Below, piece by piece: positions 1 through 13,446 of a stretch of 64,000 nt of DNA. The notes under the pieces are model-generated. The model had not been told where the DNA came from, ran no database searches, and saw nothing but the letters and a program-made list of their open reading frames with translations. The stretch is taken from positions 9,732,118-9,796,117 of the forward strand of contig CP099839.1 in NCBI GenBank assembly GCA_030062745.1, read 5' to 3'. Origin of the DNA: Capitulum mitella (taxonomy: Eukaryota; Arthropoda; Thecostraca; Pollicipedomorpha; Pollicipedidae). The first letter of the stretch is position 1, and every line of letters starts with the position of its first letter. Made by a program: the position numbers and the translations under genes.

Positions 1-83
1 CATTAATCTTCTAGCTGACTCATACAGCACATGTAAATTACGTGGTGTTTACTCCATGCTGTTTCTACGCGTTTTTATACATG

Positions 84-121
<38 letters not shown>

Positions 122-3100
122 CATCACGATATACGTTTCGATAGCAAAAGTTCACCGCCATCATCACCCTCGCGATAACCAGACCAGAATCACCCATCCT
201 CGAGAAGGCCAGACGACCGATAACTCAAAATTATTGAAAACGCGTGTGACGTAGTAAATGTAGCATTCAGCTTCGATTAACGCAGCTAAAAATTTGCTGC
301 CCTGAGCCTGCGATAGGAACAGCAGAAGGCACTATGTTTCTGCGTTATGCCATCAACACTAGTGATTTACATCTTTCTGAGATGGCACAATGTATCTAAG
401 TAAGCAGCGAACGCAAAATTTTCCACGGCGAAGTGCTGCAGAGAGTCAATGCCCGCACCTGTCGTGCTAGTCTCAATGATACCTTTTCTATGTTAAATAA
501 GAAACATTCATTAAGAAACTCCCGAAAGTTGGTGATATGTCGCCTCGAAGACGGCAAGTGGGGGACATTTCTGACTCAGCGCGAGCTCCAGCGGCTATCA
601 AGTCGTGAGCCTGGCGACGCAGCGTGCACTTCCTGTCTGGTCATGAGGGATGGCGACTGGCGAATTTGGTAGCTATTTACTGGTTTTCGCTGCTGAACGG
701 TTCGCCCGGCAGCAGTCGTGCCCGCCAGTGTCGCCAAATTGCTGCACCTCAAACCAGCGACGAGGATTTGGCAGCGACTGGTGCATAGCGCAGCAAAAGT
801 TATGAACGTTCTTGCCTTGTACATCCGGCAGAGCGCACGAGAGCTTTTGCAATATGGATTTAACCACTCCCACATTAATCTGCGCACCTTTTGCGGGCGA
901 CTGTTTGTCAGAGCTGCGTAGGTGTATTTTCATGTCGTGTCATGTGTCTTAATCAGGAGTGCAGCCTCATGAAAACCATTAGGTGAATGAATGAATTCAA
1001 GATGGATCGCGCTAACCTACAGAATCCTTGCTTGTTCTGGGTGTGCCCTGTACTCGATGTACAATAGACATGTATAAAAAAAGGTTGCGATTGATTTTCG
1101 GTCAAACCGAGATATGTAAGTGTGATATACATTTTTATTTGTGTTGCTTAGTGAAGTGCAAAATGAAAGTGATGGGCTCCCGGGCCTTAAACATAATTGT
1201 GGAAATACACAGCCTTTTTATGGCGGAAGAAACTTGGGTTTACTCATAAAACTTATCCATTAAAATCAGACTGACGTTTCAACAATAGGCCGTGTCCCAG
1301 AAGATGGCCTATGGCTTCTCCCAGCATAAAAAGGTTAATCTTCCCCAAATCATACCTAATTTTCGCATTGACTCCTTAAATATATCCATCTTTTTTCAGC
1401 TGCAAAACCCAAATTGCGACAGAATAAATGTTTTAGTGAATCCTCAAGCCCTTGGCTAATACGTGAAACCCGCTCTTTTCAATTAATTTATTGCACGTTT
1501 AGTGCGTTTACTTTGTTTACTTGCGTAAATTTCCACGTTTGTTTATTGTACAAGGCACGGTTGCTTTTAATACCTAATCCAATTTTTTCTTTAAATGTAC
1601 AAAAAACAGGTTTGCTGAAAAAAGAAGTGACGGAAAAATTTCTCAACTTACTGCATGCTGCTGAATGTTTGATGGCCCTTAACGCCAGATGAACTCAAGG
1701 AAATTCGAACTTTACGGTGGCTGTTTTGAGTTGGTAACCATGAGGTTGGAATTGCCACAAGAGGTGACGAATATGACTTTTTGCCAACCGGTTCCAAGTC
1801 TGGAGCGATCTTTCTTTCTTTGCCAACCGAACTGAAATGAGAGTATCTTTATCATGTCGTGCAACTTAGCGACACCTCTGTCAGTGATCGGCTGTCCCTT
1901 TTGATCAGAAGCCAGATATCGGTGCCCGGTCTGGGACTCGGAACGCAGAACCACGCACAAAGATCCGACGTCCATTTTTTACTGATCTGGCCACCACGGC
2001 GGCCATAAAGTTGAATTACCAGTAACACAATGGAAGTACATGACAACTTGCATTTTGTCGATGTCGGTGTAGCTGCAGTTACACGAGTTTTTATGTGATG
2101 TCTGAAAAAGAATATACATCACTTTTTTAAATCCGCGTCACTGATAAGTATTTCATAATTACAAGCGATGCCGAAGGCCGGGTGAGCCTTACTTAAAATT
2201 GTAGCAAAATCTGATTGACCGGCCGGCCCGTCCCGGCCAGGTCATAACGATTTCTGAAAGCAAATAACTGCGTTCCTCCAAGATAGCTTAATTCTTTGAA
2301 TTCCATGTAACACTGCATTGACAGTGTGCCCACTTGCAAACTGTTTTTTTCACATAACTATTCCGGGTGTAATGTTTTCACTCTTTTCAACCCATTTTTC
2401 TATGCGCTTTTGAACAGTTCAGCGATGGCAACTAGCAATATCAAGGGCGCGTATGACGTTCAGACTTACATTTCTTGGGCTGCAAAATGTGCAAATGAAT
2501 CCATAAATCTCCTTTTCTAATTCCCCGTTAAATGCATGAAGGGAAAGCAATGATACACAACAGCGAAGCAGGCCTCGGTCGTCATGAACCCTACAAGGCG
2601 TCTTAACTGGTCTACGTGACCTTTCATTTACAATGTACGAATAATCAACCGGTAAGAAAACTGCTAAGAATAAAATCCTGCTGCTTAACATGTATCATTC
2701 ACAATGGATCGGGCAACCGTTCTGGCAGGATGAGTGAAACGAAAGGTAACCCTATCACTGGTGGACAATGGTGGGAGGTTTCTAAAGAACATCTAGCTTT
2801 TCCGCTAGATGGAATTGCATGAAATTTTGCACGCATCTTTTTATCGCAACTGATTGACCTGAACTATTAAAGATAATGATTCGAAACAAGTTTGAGACAA
2901 TGAGGTTTCTTTTATGTTTGGTATCACAATGACGGATATATGTATACATATCATGTACAAGTTATATTTTTATCATATAGCCCCCGCGTACGAAATATGG
3001 CCGGGTGCCGCGGCGTCCGCCAGCGTTTGGGGATGGCGCGAGGCACATACCATGTCACATAACACTTATTTTGCTTTTCGTTCCTTTAATTAAGGAGCCA

Positions 3101-4375
3101 TCAGATGTGCAACGAAATAATGATTGCTCCTGCAAGAGTTGATAATGTTTGCTTGTCCAGTTCAGGCATAATGAAGGAAAAACCGATTCCCATTGGATAA
3201 AATGGAAACTAGAAGCCAACGACATGACCTCTATTGCAGTCTCCTCTAAGATCACTGCGTGACATCAAAGAATCAGGTCGGTGTCATCGTGTGGCCAAAG
3301 GACCAACCTTTATGCTCATTTTTGTGCTGTCGCATTATCATGCCGTGTTTGAGAATGGCTGGGGACAGGGGGGCCAAACCAACTGAGCCAGTATCACTGA
3401 AGGTGGCCAAATGCGGAATATTGGCGGGAGCTAGTTAACTGTGCTTTTGGAGCACATCGGCGCATTACGTTGTGAAAGTCACCGCCAAATATCCCAACGT
3501 TGAATTTTTAGATTCTACATTGCCATGACATGACTTCAGTCGACCTAAGCTCCCTTGTGCTTTGAGGCACGACAATTTATATTACAAAGTAACATTAATC
3601 ATTCATGCCTTCCGACTAACTGCCTGCGGAGTCACTGCGATCGGTGGGGTAGTCCTAGAAAGAAAGACAATTATTCGCGCTATGTATTTCATTTCGGCTG
3701 GCCCAGACTGACCTGACCTGGGGTGCATGTGCCTCGGAGCATGCAAGTTTGGCACACAGACTAATTCAACAAAGTTTTTCGTCTGACTGGGCCGCCACGG
3801 CCGTTCCAAAGGTCATATAGTGCCCGTTCGGCGGCCTGCCACGTGTGGGGCCGTGCGCCGTCGCCGACTTAAACAGTTCTCAAAATTGTAACATAAACAC
3901 ATGTGCTAGGTCTGCAGGAGAAGCTCAAGAAAACACGTTTGTTGCGTGTTATTCGTTTAGAGGCTTTCCACGAAAAACACGAGGGGTTGGTAATTTTCGT
4001 CACACAGCGCTCGTGTTATATCTAGCTCTCAAGACTACCCTGGACTGCGACACTCGACTACGCCGCCGCAGTCTGCCGAATCTCTGCAACCGACGGAAAT
4101 CTCGACTACCGCTCAACCAAAATGAAAGCCAAACGCCATCTGCCACCCACACTGACCTTTCCCGATGACGATATGCACGAGGGCTCCGCTGTTAAGAAAA
4201 AATGGCAAAATTAAATAAAAATAAAGTGCATGCAATATAACCTAGCAACGAAAAGTGTGACACATGGCATCATACGTTAACTGTTTCGGTGGCCATTTTT
4301 TCCCATCGAAGCGAGTGAATGCGGTTTTTAACAGACGTTCCCAGGGTCTGCTCCTGCAGACAAGCTTGCACAAAC
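1..4375. other. AT-leaning intergenic DNA, no gene seen
   Basis: Apart from a TA microsatellite near the left end I see nothing with coding character. Open frames are short, and their translations lack recognisable domains or compositional bias. A small CpG-rich patch lies near 3000-3030. No tRNA or rRNA was found. Confidence 0.5.
85..117. repeat. (TA)n microsatellite
   Basis: An uninterrupted TA dinucleotide run of about 33 bases. Confidence 0.95.
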
Positions 4376-4925
4376 CTGGTGTGGTCTCTGATCGCCCCGC
4401 AAACCCGCTTCACGGACATAAAAACTAAGGACCACCCGCCGAACGCCCCGCGGAATACCAAGTCGGCGCGGAGCCGAACGAGACCACAAATCCTCGCGCG
4501 GCGCGCTGCATTTCCACGGGCCGTTCGCGGCGCTCTAAAACCGACGCGCCAGTGCCAGATCAAAGCCGTCTCAGCGAGGGCCGAGCCGCCGTCCCGCGGG
4601 ATCGGCGGCGTCCGCCGGCCGCGCCGCGCCGTGTAGCGGTAGTTTATGGTCCATCTCCATGAACCCAACACCCGGCGCCGGGCCGCGCTACGTCACGCGC
4701 GCGATTTACGGCATGAAATCATCGGTTCGGCTGCACGTCAGCGGGCCGACAGCGGCGCCGACGAACGCGGCGCGCGCGGGACAAAGGCGGCGCCGCCGGG
4801 CCGGCCGGCCCCTGCGCGCAGACAGGGCGGCCGGCGCGCGGCCTGTGTCCAGCACAGACGCCGACCACCCCTGCTCGGCCGCGACGCCCCTGTTATTGGC
4901 CTGATGAACAAGATACATCGCTGTT
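4376..4925. other. GC/CpG island 1
   Basis: This abrupt switch to CpG-rich sequence carries many GCGC, GGCCGG and CGCCG words. Open frames here translate to Arg/Pro/Ala-rich strings on both strands, as expected from composition alone, so none is annotated. It could be a regulatory island or an unmethylated promoter of an unseen transcript. Confidence 0.4.
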
Positions 4926-7190
4926 AATTTTCGGTCTTCAGTGTGCAGTGCATGCCGGGCGTAGGTGGTTACATCGATCCCAAGTGCCGCGGATTCGTTT
5001 CATGCTCTGCCTCCGGAGAATCGCATTCTTAGCTTTATGGATCGAAACGGCACGTCCAAATGGGATATAAATGCCTTCTCTGCGCTCGATGCCCGCGAAA
5101 CAACCTGCTTTGATAAAAAATGAGCGTTATCATGTGAAGACAAACGAATGCAACTCATGAAATCTAACCGATTCACATTTTTCGTCATTATATGACGCAT
5201 CCTACACACATTAAAACCGTTACTTTTCCTCATCCTGATGGATAAGGGTGTATACTATATTTGTCCATATGGAATTAATTGCCATTCCCTAATGTTAAAA
5301 AATGCGCTGCGCATGGTAGATTTCGCAAGCCTAAAATTGCAATTCACGCCAATGAATAAACTTCTTTTATTTTAGTTTAAAACTGCAGTTTCCATGCCTG
5401 TGGGCAACAGTGGGAGCAATGACTGGTTGCCCAGCGCCAAATTAAATTACAATGTTTAACACAGCGCCCTGACAGAAACGTATGAGGCGTTCCTGCTGTC
5501 TTCAGTCTTATGACAAGGTTATCAACATAGCCTGGTTTACACAGTTAATATGACGACTATTACATACAAATGCAGTTTTAACCGTCGTTAAATTGTATAG
5601 TTGCAGTACACTGGAGTAGCAGCAAAACGTTTTACCGTTGAATTAATATGAACGGCGGAAGAAGCGAAATCTACCCTTCTTAGATTTTTCGGCGAAAAGT
5701 TCCCAAACAAAACCAGGCGAGGCGCCAGGTTTTGGCATACCTGCGAAACAGTTCCTGGTATGGCGTTTGGAAATACCGAGAGTGAAAAAAGACCTTTACG
5801 TCACCTGACACTTGGTCGAGCACAGCCACGTCGAGTTTAGTCAGGTCATCTGAATGTCGGTGGGTGGCACAAGTCTACAGCGAATTCTATGGCAGCAACT
5901 TCAGTGATGAAATCAGTCATGGTTAAATGAAGTTAAATTAAAATAAAATAATAAAACCAAGCTAAAGTGAAGATTTTGGACAACAACGAACGTTGTCCTA
6001 TTTCCCCAACCTGCTTATCACATAGTAAAACATTAGACAGTCCGAATGAAGGTTTTGGAAATACTTTCTTTAGCCTCTTTTCACTTATTCTCAAGCATAC
6101 AACACAATATTCTTAGGAAAAACGTTGAAATTACTATGGAAAAGGCCGTACGTCCCTCCTGCCTCTGATTTTCGGAGACACTTTCTTCAAGCACTGAACA
6201 ACGACACGGATCTCAAAGCTTAGTCACTGCTTTCTTTTTCGGACTCACGTAGTATACCAAAACATAAATAAGCAAGCACGGTCAAAATGAGAGCGCAATG
6301 CCTAGGCAAACTGTTCTCGCCAACGCTACTGAAAGACTGAAAAAATGCACAGAAGGACGACATTGAATCGCATATGAGTTATGGAAGGCTTGCAATGAAT
6401 TAATTCGTTTCCAAACACATTCCTTGTCTACTCACCAATTAAAACAGTCGCTAAAATGGACATGCGCCACCGCCGCCACCACAGGGTCCCTACTGACCTT
6501 TTCAAGGTCGGCCCGTGCCGACCCCACTGCCGGGTATCTGCCTCGGGGTAAAGGAAGGAACTCAGCTGTCACAGCCAATCACGACAGAGCAGTGCACGAC
6601 GTCACTGTTCACAGAGTCAGACTAACTAGGGCACGACTGAAGGAAGCTTGGATTTTTTTCTGCTGAGATCTCCTATTTTTTTCTTGTAACTGATCCGAAT
6701 GGTTTGATGGGGCCAGAACCCATGTTAAGCGTTACTCGTTGCACAGACTCCGATGCTTTTCCCCGATCGCAACAGTTCCAGGTAACGGCTGATTTTTGAG
6801 CGAAAGATTAACGTAACGCCAAGGATGCGACACGATCCCTGTCGTAGTCAGAGTGATCCAAAGTCAGTTTTCCTGAGATACGACTGAGGAAATCTCTCTT
6901 ATCCGTGTCCTCGACTTTCTCGCTCGATTAAGGTCAAATGTCATCTATGTCAGAGTCCCTTATTACTTCATTCTTCATCGATTATGTTTGCAATATGTTA
7001 AGCATCCGCTAACGTCGTATTTGGCGAATCATGAGCGCGCTGAACAACAAATTTTGTGGACAAAGCGTGCAATTTGTTAACCATGCACAAAACTGTGGGG
7101 CAAATAATACCTACAAATCAAATTCGGTAACGCGATAGCGGCTGCTTGCGATGAAGACCCGATCTGAGTCAAATTTCTAAACCTTCCGTC
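4926..7190. other. AT-leaning intergenic DNA
   Basis: No coding signal, RNA gene or clear repeat is recognisable here. Confidence 0.45.
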
Positions 7191-7680
7191 ACGGGATCGG
7201 ATCGTTTCTTGCCACCGTCACGGAGTCCGACCTGAGCCGCAGGCGAGACCCGTGCCCGGTCCAGGGGAGACCGGACCCCAGGACGGGACAGACCCCGGCC
7301 GGGCCGTGCCCAGAGCTGCCCACGGCGGAAAGTAAAAACGGCCGAGAGCGGCCAGGCCGGGCCGGGCCGGCCGGCGGACGATAAGCGGCTGTCAGGCCTG
7401 TGACACGTGTCACGTCTCCGCGGTCGATGCGCGCGATACGGTGCGCTTGTTTAGGCACCAATGTTATCGCGTCTGTCTTCCAGTTGGGCAGTTAGCCGCT
7501 ATAATCAATCACAGTTCTCACCAGCGGCGGCCGGTGGTGACACGGGCCGTCGGGCCGGCTCGTTCAGACAATCTGGACCTTGGACAGCCTGCTGGCCCGT
7601 GACCCGGCCTGCTCCTGAGACGCGCTCGCAACTGCCCGAGACGGCCTTCGTTCTGAGTCGCGTCGACCTCCCTTCACATG
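7191..7680. other. GC/CpG island 2
   Basis: A short GC-rich block with repeated GGCCGGGCCGG words at about 7300-7380. No coding exon is supported. Confidence 0.35.
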
Positions 7681-7941
7681 CCGGAGATTTCTTCCACTTC
7701 AGAGACTCTTTTCACGTGTCGAAATTACGGAGGATTTACCTGACGCGCAGGGTGCAAGTCGTGCTGAAAAGATATGTCAGAACTGCGGCTTATTTCTGGG
7801 AGAGTATTGCTTTCGTTAATTGGGGCGTGATGTGACTGGGATCAAATATCCGAGTTTATTGCAGTGAGACAAATGTGCTACGTAACTGGCTAAGCTGGTA
7901 ACCATGAAATGTCTTAGGAATGCTGGAGTCTGGAGCTTGGA

Positions 7942-8105
7942 GTTGGTTGGTTGGTTACTGTGTTATTTAACGACGCTCTCGACTGCCAGGGTCATTTCGC
8001 GTCGCAACCTCTCACGCCGGTTGTCGCGAGGGACAGCGCAATGTCGTGGGGCTTGGAGTGTGTCTCGCAGTTTGAACCGCACGATCTTTGACTTTCCCGT
8101 GCGAG
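7942..8105. mobile_element. Possible old interspersed repeat (TTGGTTGG...TTTAACGACGC type)
   Basis: A TTGG tetranucleotide run (7943-7954) precedes TTATTTAACGACGCTCTC and GGTCATTTCGCGTCG. This combination resembles short non-autonomous repeats I associate with mollusc and arthropod genomes. No terminal repeats, tail or target duplication were identified, so class and boundaries are uncertain. Confidence 0.3.
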
Positions 8106-9600
8106 GTGGGCCGAGTCGGCCCGCGAGCCAGTTCTGTGCGGTCCTGGATCGATATCGAGTGGCCGAATGAAATCTCCGAACACATGAGTTCCATTTAATT
8201 CTGCATATTTTGCGACCAAATAGAGCCTTAGGTCACGCAAGACCAAAGAGATATGCGATCATTTTCAGTTGTATATGCTGCGATTTTGCATTTTTCGCAC
8301 AACCTAACGCACTGTTTGATCAACATTAGGCCAAAGTTTGTACTCGACCTGTGGAGATGTTCTTGAAGGCCTTGTGACCTCTCGAAGAGTTTTACCTGTC
8401 AGCTTATTTCAATGGCCTTGATAAAAACAGTAGAGACCACCACTCTTCACTTTTCAAAATCATTATTTTCTAATGAATTTGTCCCACGTCTTGAAGTGCT
8501 TGGCTTTGGAATCTGAGTCCATGCTAAGCCGAATTTGTTGCTGGACGTTTACCCCACCACCCAGGTGTTCCCAAGAATGGAGCAATTTTATCCCAAGCGC
8601 GTAACCAGATGGCGCTGGAGGATCTTAATCGCGCCTTGCAACTCCACGATACGACCGCCCCGTGGCTGTCAGACCTTTTCGGTCTCGAGTCAAATACAAG
8701 CGCCCGCCCGGGGACCAGTACCCAGTGTCTGCCACGCAACAGATTCCATTGTCCGGCTACTTAACCATACGGCCACTGCGGCGACTTTTCTTGGTCTTAA
8801 AGATAACGAGGAGGTCACAAAATGCCAGATCACATGGGTTCGGAATAAAAAATGCCTCTACTGCCGATCTGCGACCCATACGACAGTCGAACTGGACTGG
8901 AAACAATCTATTGACCCATAAGACAATCGAGACTGGAAACAATCGGTTTTCATGGTTTCGATGAATGACTGCGCCTCGTGAAGGGTTTATTGAAGTGACC
9001 AGCTGTGCAAGTGTTTCAACCAGTGAGATAACCAATCGATTTATTCCGTCATTGGGCAAATGCAAAAGACGCCACTGGGTCCAGCGATATGGTCTCTTTT
9101 TGCAATCCGATCCGCTGGTAGCTGTGCCAGGCACACGTCAGACCTTTCCAATTCGGGATGCTCTAATTGTTTGTGTGCACAGCGAAGATTTGTCACTGCG
9201 CTCGCCGTACATGGTGATACTTTCTAATCGGACTCGTCCAACACCCCCGGATGGGGCTCGGCATTCTGCAGATTTCTGTCCATGGGCGCGCGGCAGCTGC
9301 AGACCAATTCATTACACAGGTGGAGCCCGCGCTATTTCGCCTCGATAACTCATTCGCGGCGTCTATTATCAGAAATTTATGCTGATACCTTCAATACTAA
9401 TTTCACTTGCGTAGGTAGCCGGCAAAAAGAACGGGTATTTTGCTATGCTGTCACTTCATTATTTCCGTCTGAGTGCCACATAAATCCGCGGCCCACCGTC
9501 AGGCACGGATTCATCGCGATAGCGCTAGTTAAGGTTGGAAATTAACGTTTATTATCACGGAAACTGATATAATTCGGCTGCACAGTAAGCCGGCTTCAGT
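8106..9600. other. Mixed-composition intergenic DNA
   Basis: This stretch contains a two-copy tandem repeat at 8873-8951 and is otherwise unremarkable. No coding domain is recognisable in any frame. Confidence 0.4.
8873..8951. repeat. Two-copy 40-bp tandem repeat
   Basis: GACCCATA followed by GACA(G/A)TCGA and ACTGGAAACAATC recurs at 8873 and 8913 (offset 40), with a short internal indel. Confidence 0.75.
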
Positions 9601-10206
9601 GCGCCGCGTCTCGAGGGAGGCCATCTGGTCCGAGCATGAGGTGCAGCACGAGCCAACCACCCCCCTCCCCCTCCACCGGTCTGCCAGCTCTAACAAGCAG
9701 CAGCCGGCTGTTGCCGAGCCATGACCGCTGCAGCGACGGCGATGGTCACGCTGGCTCGAGCGGGAACCCGCAATACACCGTGAACGGCAAACGGCGGGTA
9801 ATGGACGCTCAACGCCGCCCGGTGTACCGCCGGCAGTCCCGACTCGCGCCGACACGCGCCGCGACAGCCGACGATCCCGGCAGCCGCTCGCCGGCGGCCG
9901 TCCCGCCGCGTGTTCGGCCGACTCCAACCCGAGCGGCCGCCGCCCGGCCCATTTCCCCGTCTGAGGACCGGACGCCGCCTCGGCCGGGCCCTCCGCGCAC
10001 CTGGCTGCCTGTTGAGTCGCGCGTCACGCGCTCACGCCGCTTCCGCCGTCCGGCGGCGCTACGGCAGCTCAAATATTGGCCGTTTCCATTCAGGTGGCGA
10101 GAAGTGGGAAGTTCCGGCGCTCATTCCGTCCACATGATATCATAGGCCTTGAGCGGCTGGCCGTAGCGTCTCCGGGGCGGCAGCGGCGGCGCGGCGCCGG
10201 CGCTCG

Positions 10207-10223
10207 CCCCCCCCCCCCCCCCC
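10207..10223. repeat. Poly-C tract (17 bases)
   Basis: Seventeen consecutive C residues inside a GC island. Its length is prone to assembly error. Confidence 0.9.
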
Positions 10224-11402
10224 GGCTGCATATTCATGCTGCCTGACCTCCAGACCGGTCGCCGGCATCAGATTCGATTGTTGTCAACGCGTCACTAATT
10301 ACATGATTACTCCCGGCTGTCCTTTCTGTTATAATTATATGATAATTATGGGACAGATGGGTCGTGGGCCGGTGACAGATGGCCGTTATGAATTCGTTGT
10401 CCGCGTAGGAAGCGCATTGCAATCGTTGGCCGTGCACGGGCCGGGCCGCTCGGCCGGCCGCTGCAGCTAAATCACGCGGCACGGAGCCGGCCGGAGAGGG
10501 AGAGAGCGAGCGTGCGGCCCGACGGCGCTCCAGAATACCAATCCGACCGGCGAATTCGGGCCGACAGGCCCGTGGCGGTCGCGCGACGCGCGTGTGAGTC
10601 GGCGCTTTCCCACGACGAAACCGAACCGCCACCGCGATGGCGTCCCAGTACACCCATCTGCCGACCTGGCAAATCACTCGCGCCTTCAGCTGGCGACAAA
10701 CGCGGCGCGAATGCGGCGCAAATGCGGCGCGTCCGACAAAGGCCGAAACGACCCTTGACATCTTCGTCGGTCTATGAATGAACCGGGTCCCCATTCATAA
10801 GTGCAATTGCTTGCAGCGGCTGCGTTGCACTGGCCGGGGGACGCTGATTTGTATTCGGCGAATGTCGTCGCGAATCCCCGGGCTCAAACAGCGGCCATAC
10901 GTGCTGAATGGAATTAGCCGATGAATGACCGGAGTCGAGTCGGAGAGAACTGTGACTCCGCCGGGATGACTCGCGCCGGCCGGAGTCGGCCGCCGGGAAG
11001 ATGGATGACTTCCTGTAGTTACCGGTTTGTAGTCGGAGTCGGCGGTAGTCGCCCGCGGAGTTCAGCCACCGCCGGGCGGCCCCCGGTCGCCCGCGCTGGA
11101 CTAAATCTGCCGCCCAGCGAGGTCGGGGGAAGCGAGTCAACCGCATCAACGTTATCACATGGGATCTCCAGGTTTACCGACCAAAACGCCGTGAAACGCA
11201 CTTCTTTTGGACCCTGTAGTTCTACTGCCTTGAGCTCTGGGAGAAGAAACTGGGGACACGTCATCGGTAAAACAGAACTGCGAAAAGTCTGACGATTTCA
11301 GAGATACGCTAGGTAGAATTTCGTTCCTCAGTTCATCTTGAAAGAACCTGTTGTAAACCGCGACACTGCGCAATAAAACACTACGTTCTTAAGCGACATG
11401 AT

Positions 11403-11448
11403 ATGCATTCAAATTTATATGATGCATTAGATGCATGCAAATGCATCT
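11403..11448. promoter_or_regulatory. ATGCAT / POU-octamer cluster
   Basis: Within 46 bases there are four ATGCAT words and one exact POU octamer, ATGCAAAT (11435-11442), plus an ATGCATTCAAAT variant. Dense homotypic clusters suggest POU-factor binding. It is also compatible with simple-sequence drift in AT-rich DNA. Confidence 0.3.
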
Positions 11449-11750
11449 TATCCTCCTGGACTGGTTCAAAAACAATAATTGCAGTTGTACATCAAAGCTG
11501 CTGATAGAAAATGGACACGTGCTCTTCCCTTGGCGGGTCATAATTCAAAACGACGCGGCAGACGCCATTTGGCTGCGGGGCCACTCACTCATCGCAGTTC
11601 GTTTTCGGGCGGCCACCGGCAGACAGCGACACGGGCCCTGTGTTCGAGTGTTAGTCGGGCCATCCGGCACGAACCAAACTGCCCCTAACCACAGTGATAT
11701 ACAAACGGCGGCCGTTTTACAGCTCGGTGGGCGACCGCAGGCCGGCCGGG

Positions 11751-11775
11751 TTTTACGAAGCCGGTAATTTACGAC
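11751..11775. promoter_or_regulatory. Paired TTTACGA sites
   Basis: TTTTACGA at 11751-11758 and TTTACGAC at 11768-11775 sit in a GC-rich setting about 17 bp apart. TTTACGAC resembles the posterior-Hox (Abd-B-like) consensus. Binding is inferred from the motif only. Confidence 0.25.
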
Positions 11776-12200
11776 GGCCGGCGTCCGTCCGTCGGCGGCC
11801 GGCCGGCCACCGCTTGTTAGCTCTCTATCTGCGGCCGAACGCGATCCGATGCACGATGTCGTCGAGTTTACGGCTCTCGGCCGCCGCCAGGCCGCCTTTC
11901 TTGCCTGTTTATTGCAGCCCTATAGCGGGGAGGGCGGCCGGATTAGGGCGCGTGGCCGCGCGTCGCACCGTTTCTCCGGCGCAGTTTATGTGCCGGCTGA
12001 CAGAGGCCCGAAATACAGGGGCGTCTGGCGGGACCGACCGACGCCGCCGCCGCCGCCGTCCCCGGATCGGCTCGGCCCTGTCCGCCAATCAACATGTGCA
12101 AATCGCCTGGCGGGAAATTGACGTTTATTGCCGCCCGCGCAATGATCGCCGCGGAGTCCTCGTCGACTGCGGCGCACCCGTTTCACAATAACTTGCAAAC

Positions 12201-13440
12201 GCGCCGAATGGCTTCGCTGTTGCAGTGTAAATCGTCGTCATCTGTACAGGAGCATATTCCTAGTATATTAACTTTCGGGGCATTTTTAAGTTCTTTCGTC
12301 TCATATTTTCGCAAATTTGATCCCAATTCTTTGTTAAAGGTAATGTATGGGGTCCGAACCAGCAGTCACCACAGCCTGTTGTGTGGACTCTGTGCCCCAC
12401 ACAGGATCGTTCAACCACAGTAAAATACTGGTTTCGTGGCAAAGTTGGACATGACGCGAAGATATGAAACGACCGTATGACAACAATTTCCAAGAAAGTG
12501 TGTCCTAAGTGCTTTAGCTCTTTGGCCACCGAACGCCTCACACTAAAAATCAGCGTCCGCCAGATTTTGGAAACAGATGCGTTTTAAGTGTCCATCTATC
12601 CTATTTAATAAGCTTCAGGTGGCGACACAGAATCTCCTTTTGCGTTTCCGAAAATAAGACATAAAATTATTACTGTGATATCAGCTATCATCCACTTAAT
12701 CACGAACCACTGGACAACTGAAGAGCACGTGACTTTGTTCATTTGATGCCCACTTGTCCACATTTTACGTTTGATTAGGATGCAGAACTATGCCTAGGCT
12801 TTATTGGCACAAAGGGAGGTGAGTATTCATTACCAGCATTTGTCATAACTAGATGATGTTAGTCTTTGTTAGCAGCGCCTCCTCAATGATGAAAATTGCA
12901 AACCGGACATTCAAGGCTCCTGCAGCGTCTCCATCGATGACGAAAATTTATCCGTTTACACAGTAAATGCATCTATTCTTTGAACACGAACCCAATGCCC
13001 AGTACCAACCATGAGTATGGACTTCGTCCCCAACATTACTTCGAGAACTTGACTGCCCGTGCATTACCACTGTCATGCATTCATTGTTGTTACAGATGAC
13101 TAGGCATTCCCGATATTGCCGGTATCTCCGCGTATCTTGACTGTTGAAAATCCGGTGCACTGCACGACCGCTCATGTTGATGATAATGGCTGGGCAGCCT
13201 GAACGACCACCCATGCATCTAAAACGTGGCCTGTCTGTTTCCCACGTTACCCGATACGGCTAGGAGACTCGGCAGCCGTCCTGATTATGGGACTGTGACT
13301 CTGCACTCGACGGGATTCTTGGATTCCGATTTTGTGCACGGCGAGACTATAGGACTCTGACTCTATACCCCGAGCTGTCGGGCACCTTACACTTTTCTGC
13401 ATGTCAATCACCGCATGTCTTACACTTTTCTGCATGTCAG
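12201..13440. other. AT-leaning intergenic DNA
   Basis: No gene, RNA or repeat was recognised between the 12 kb island and the 13.4 kb minisatellite. Confidence 0.4.
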
Positions 13441-13446
13441 TCTCCG

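Larger units (their letters stand above)
9601..12200. other. GC-island cluster 3 (about 9.6-10.25, 10.4-11.15 and 11.5-12.2 kb)
   Basis: Three GC-rich blocks are separated by AT-richer gaps. They hold a poly-C run, an ATGCAT/octamer cluster (11.40-11.45 kb) and a pair of TTTACGA words (11.75 kb). Translations are Arg/Pro/Ser-rich in every frame, with no domain. Candidate regulatory DNA. Confidence 0.4.
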
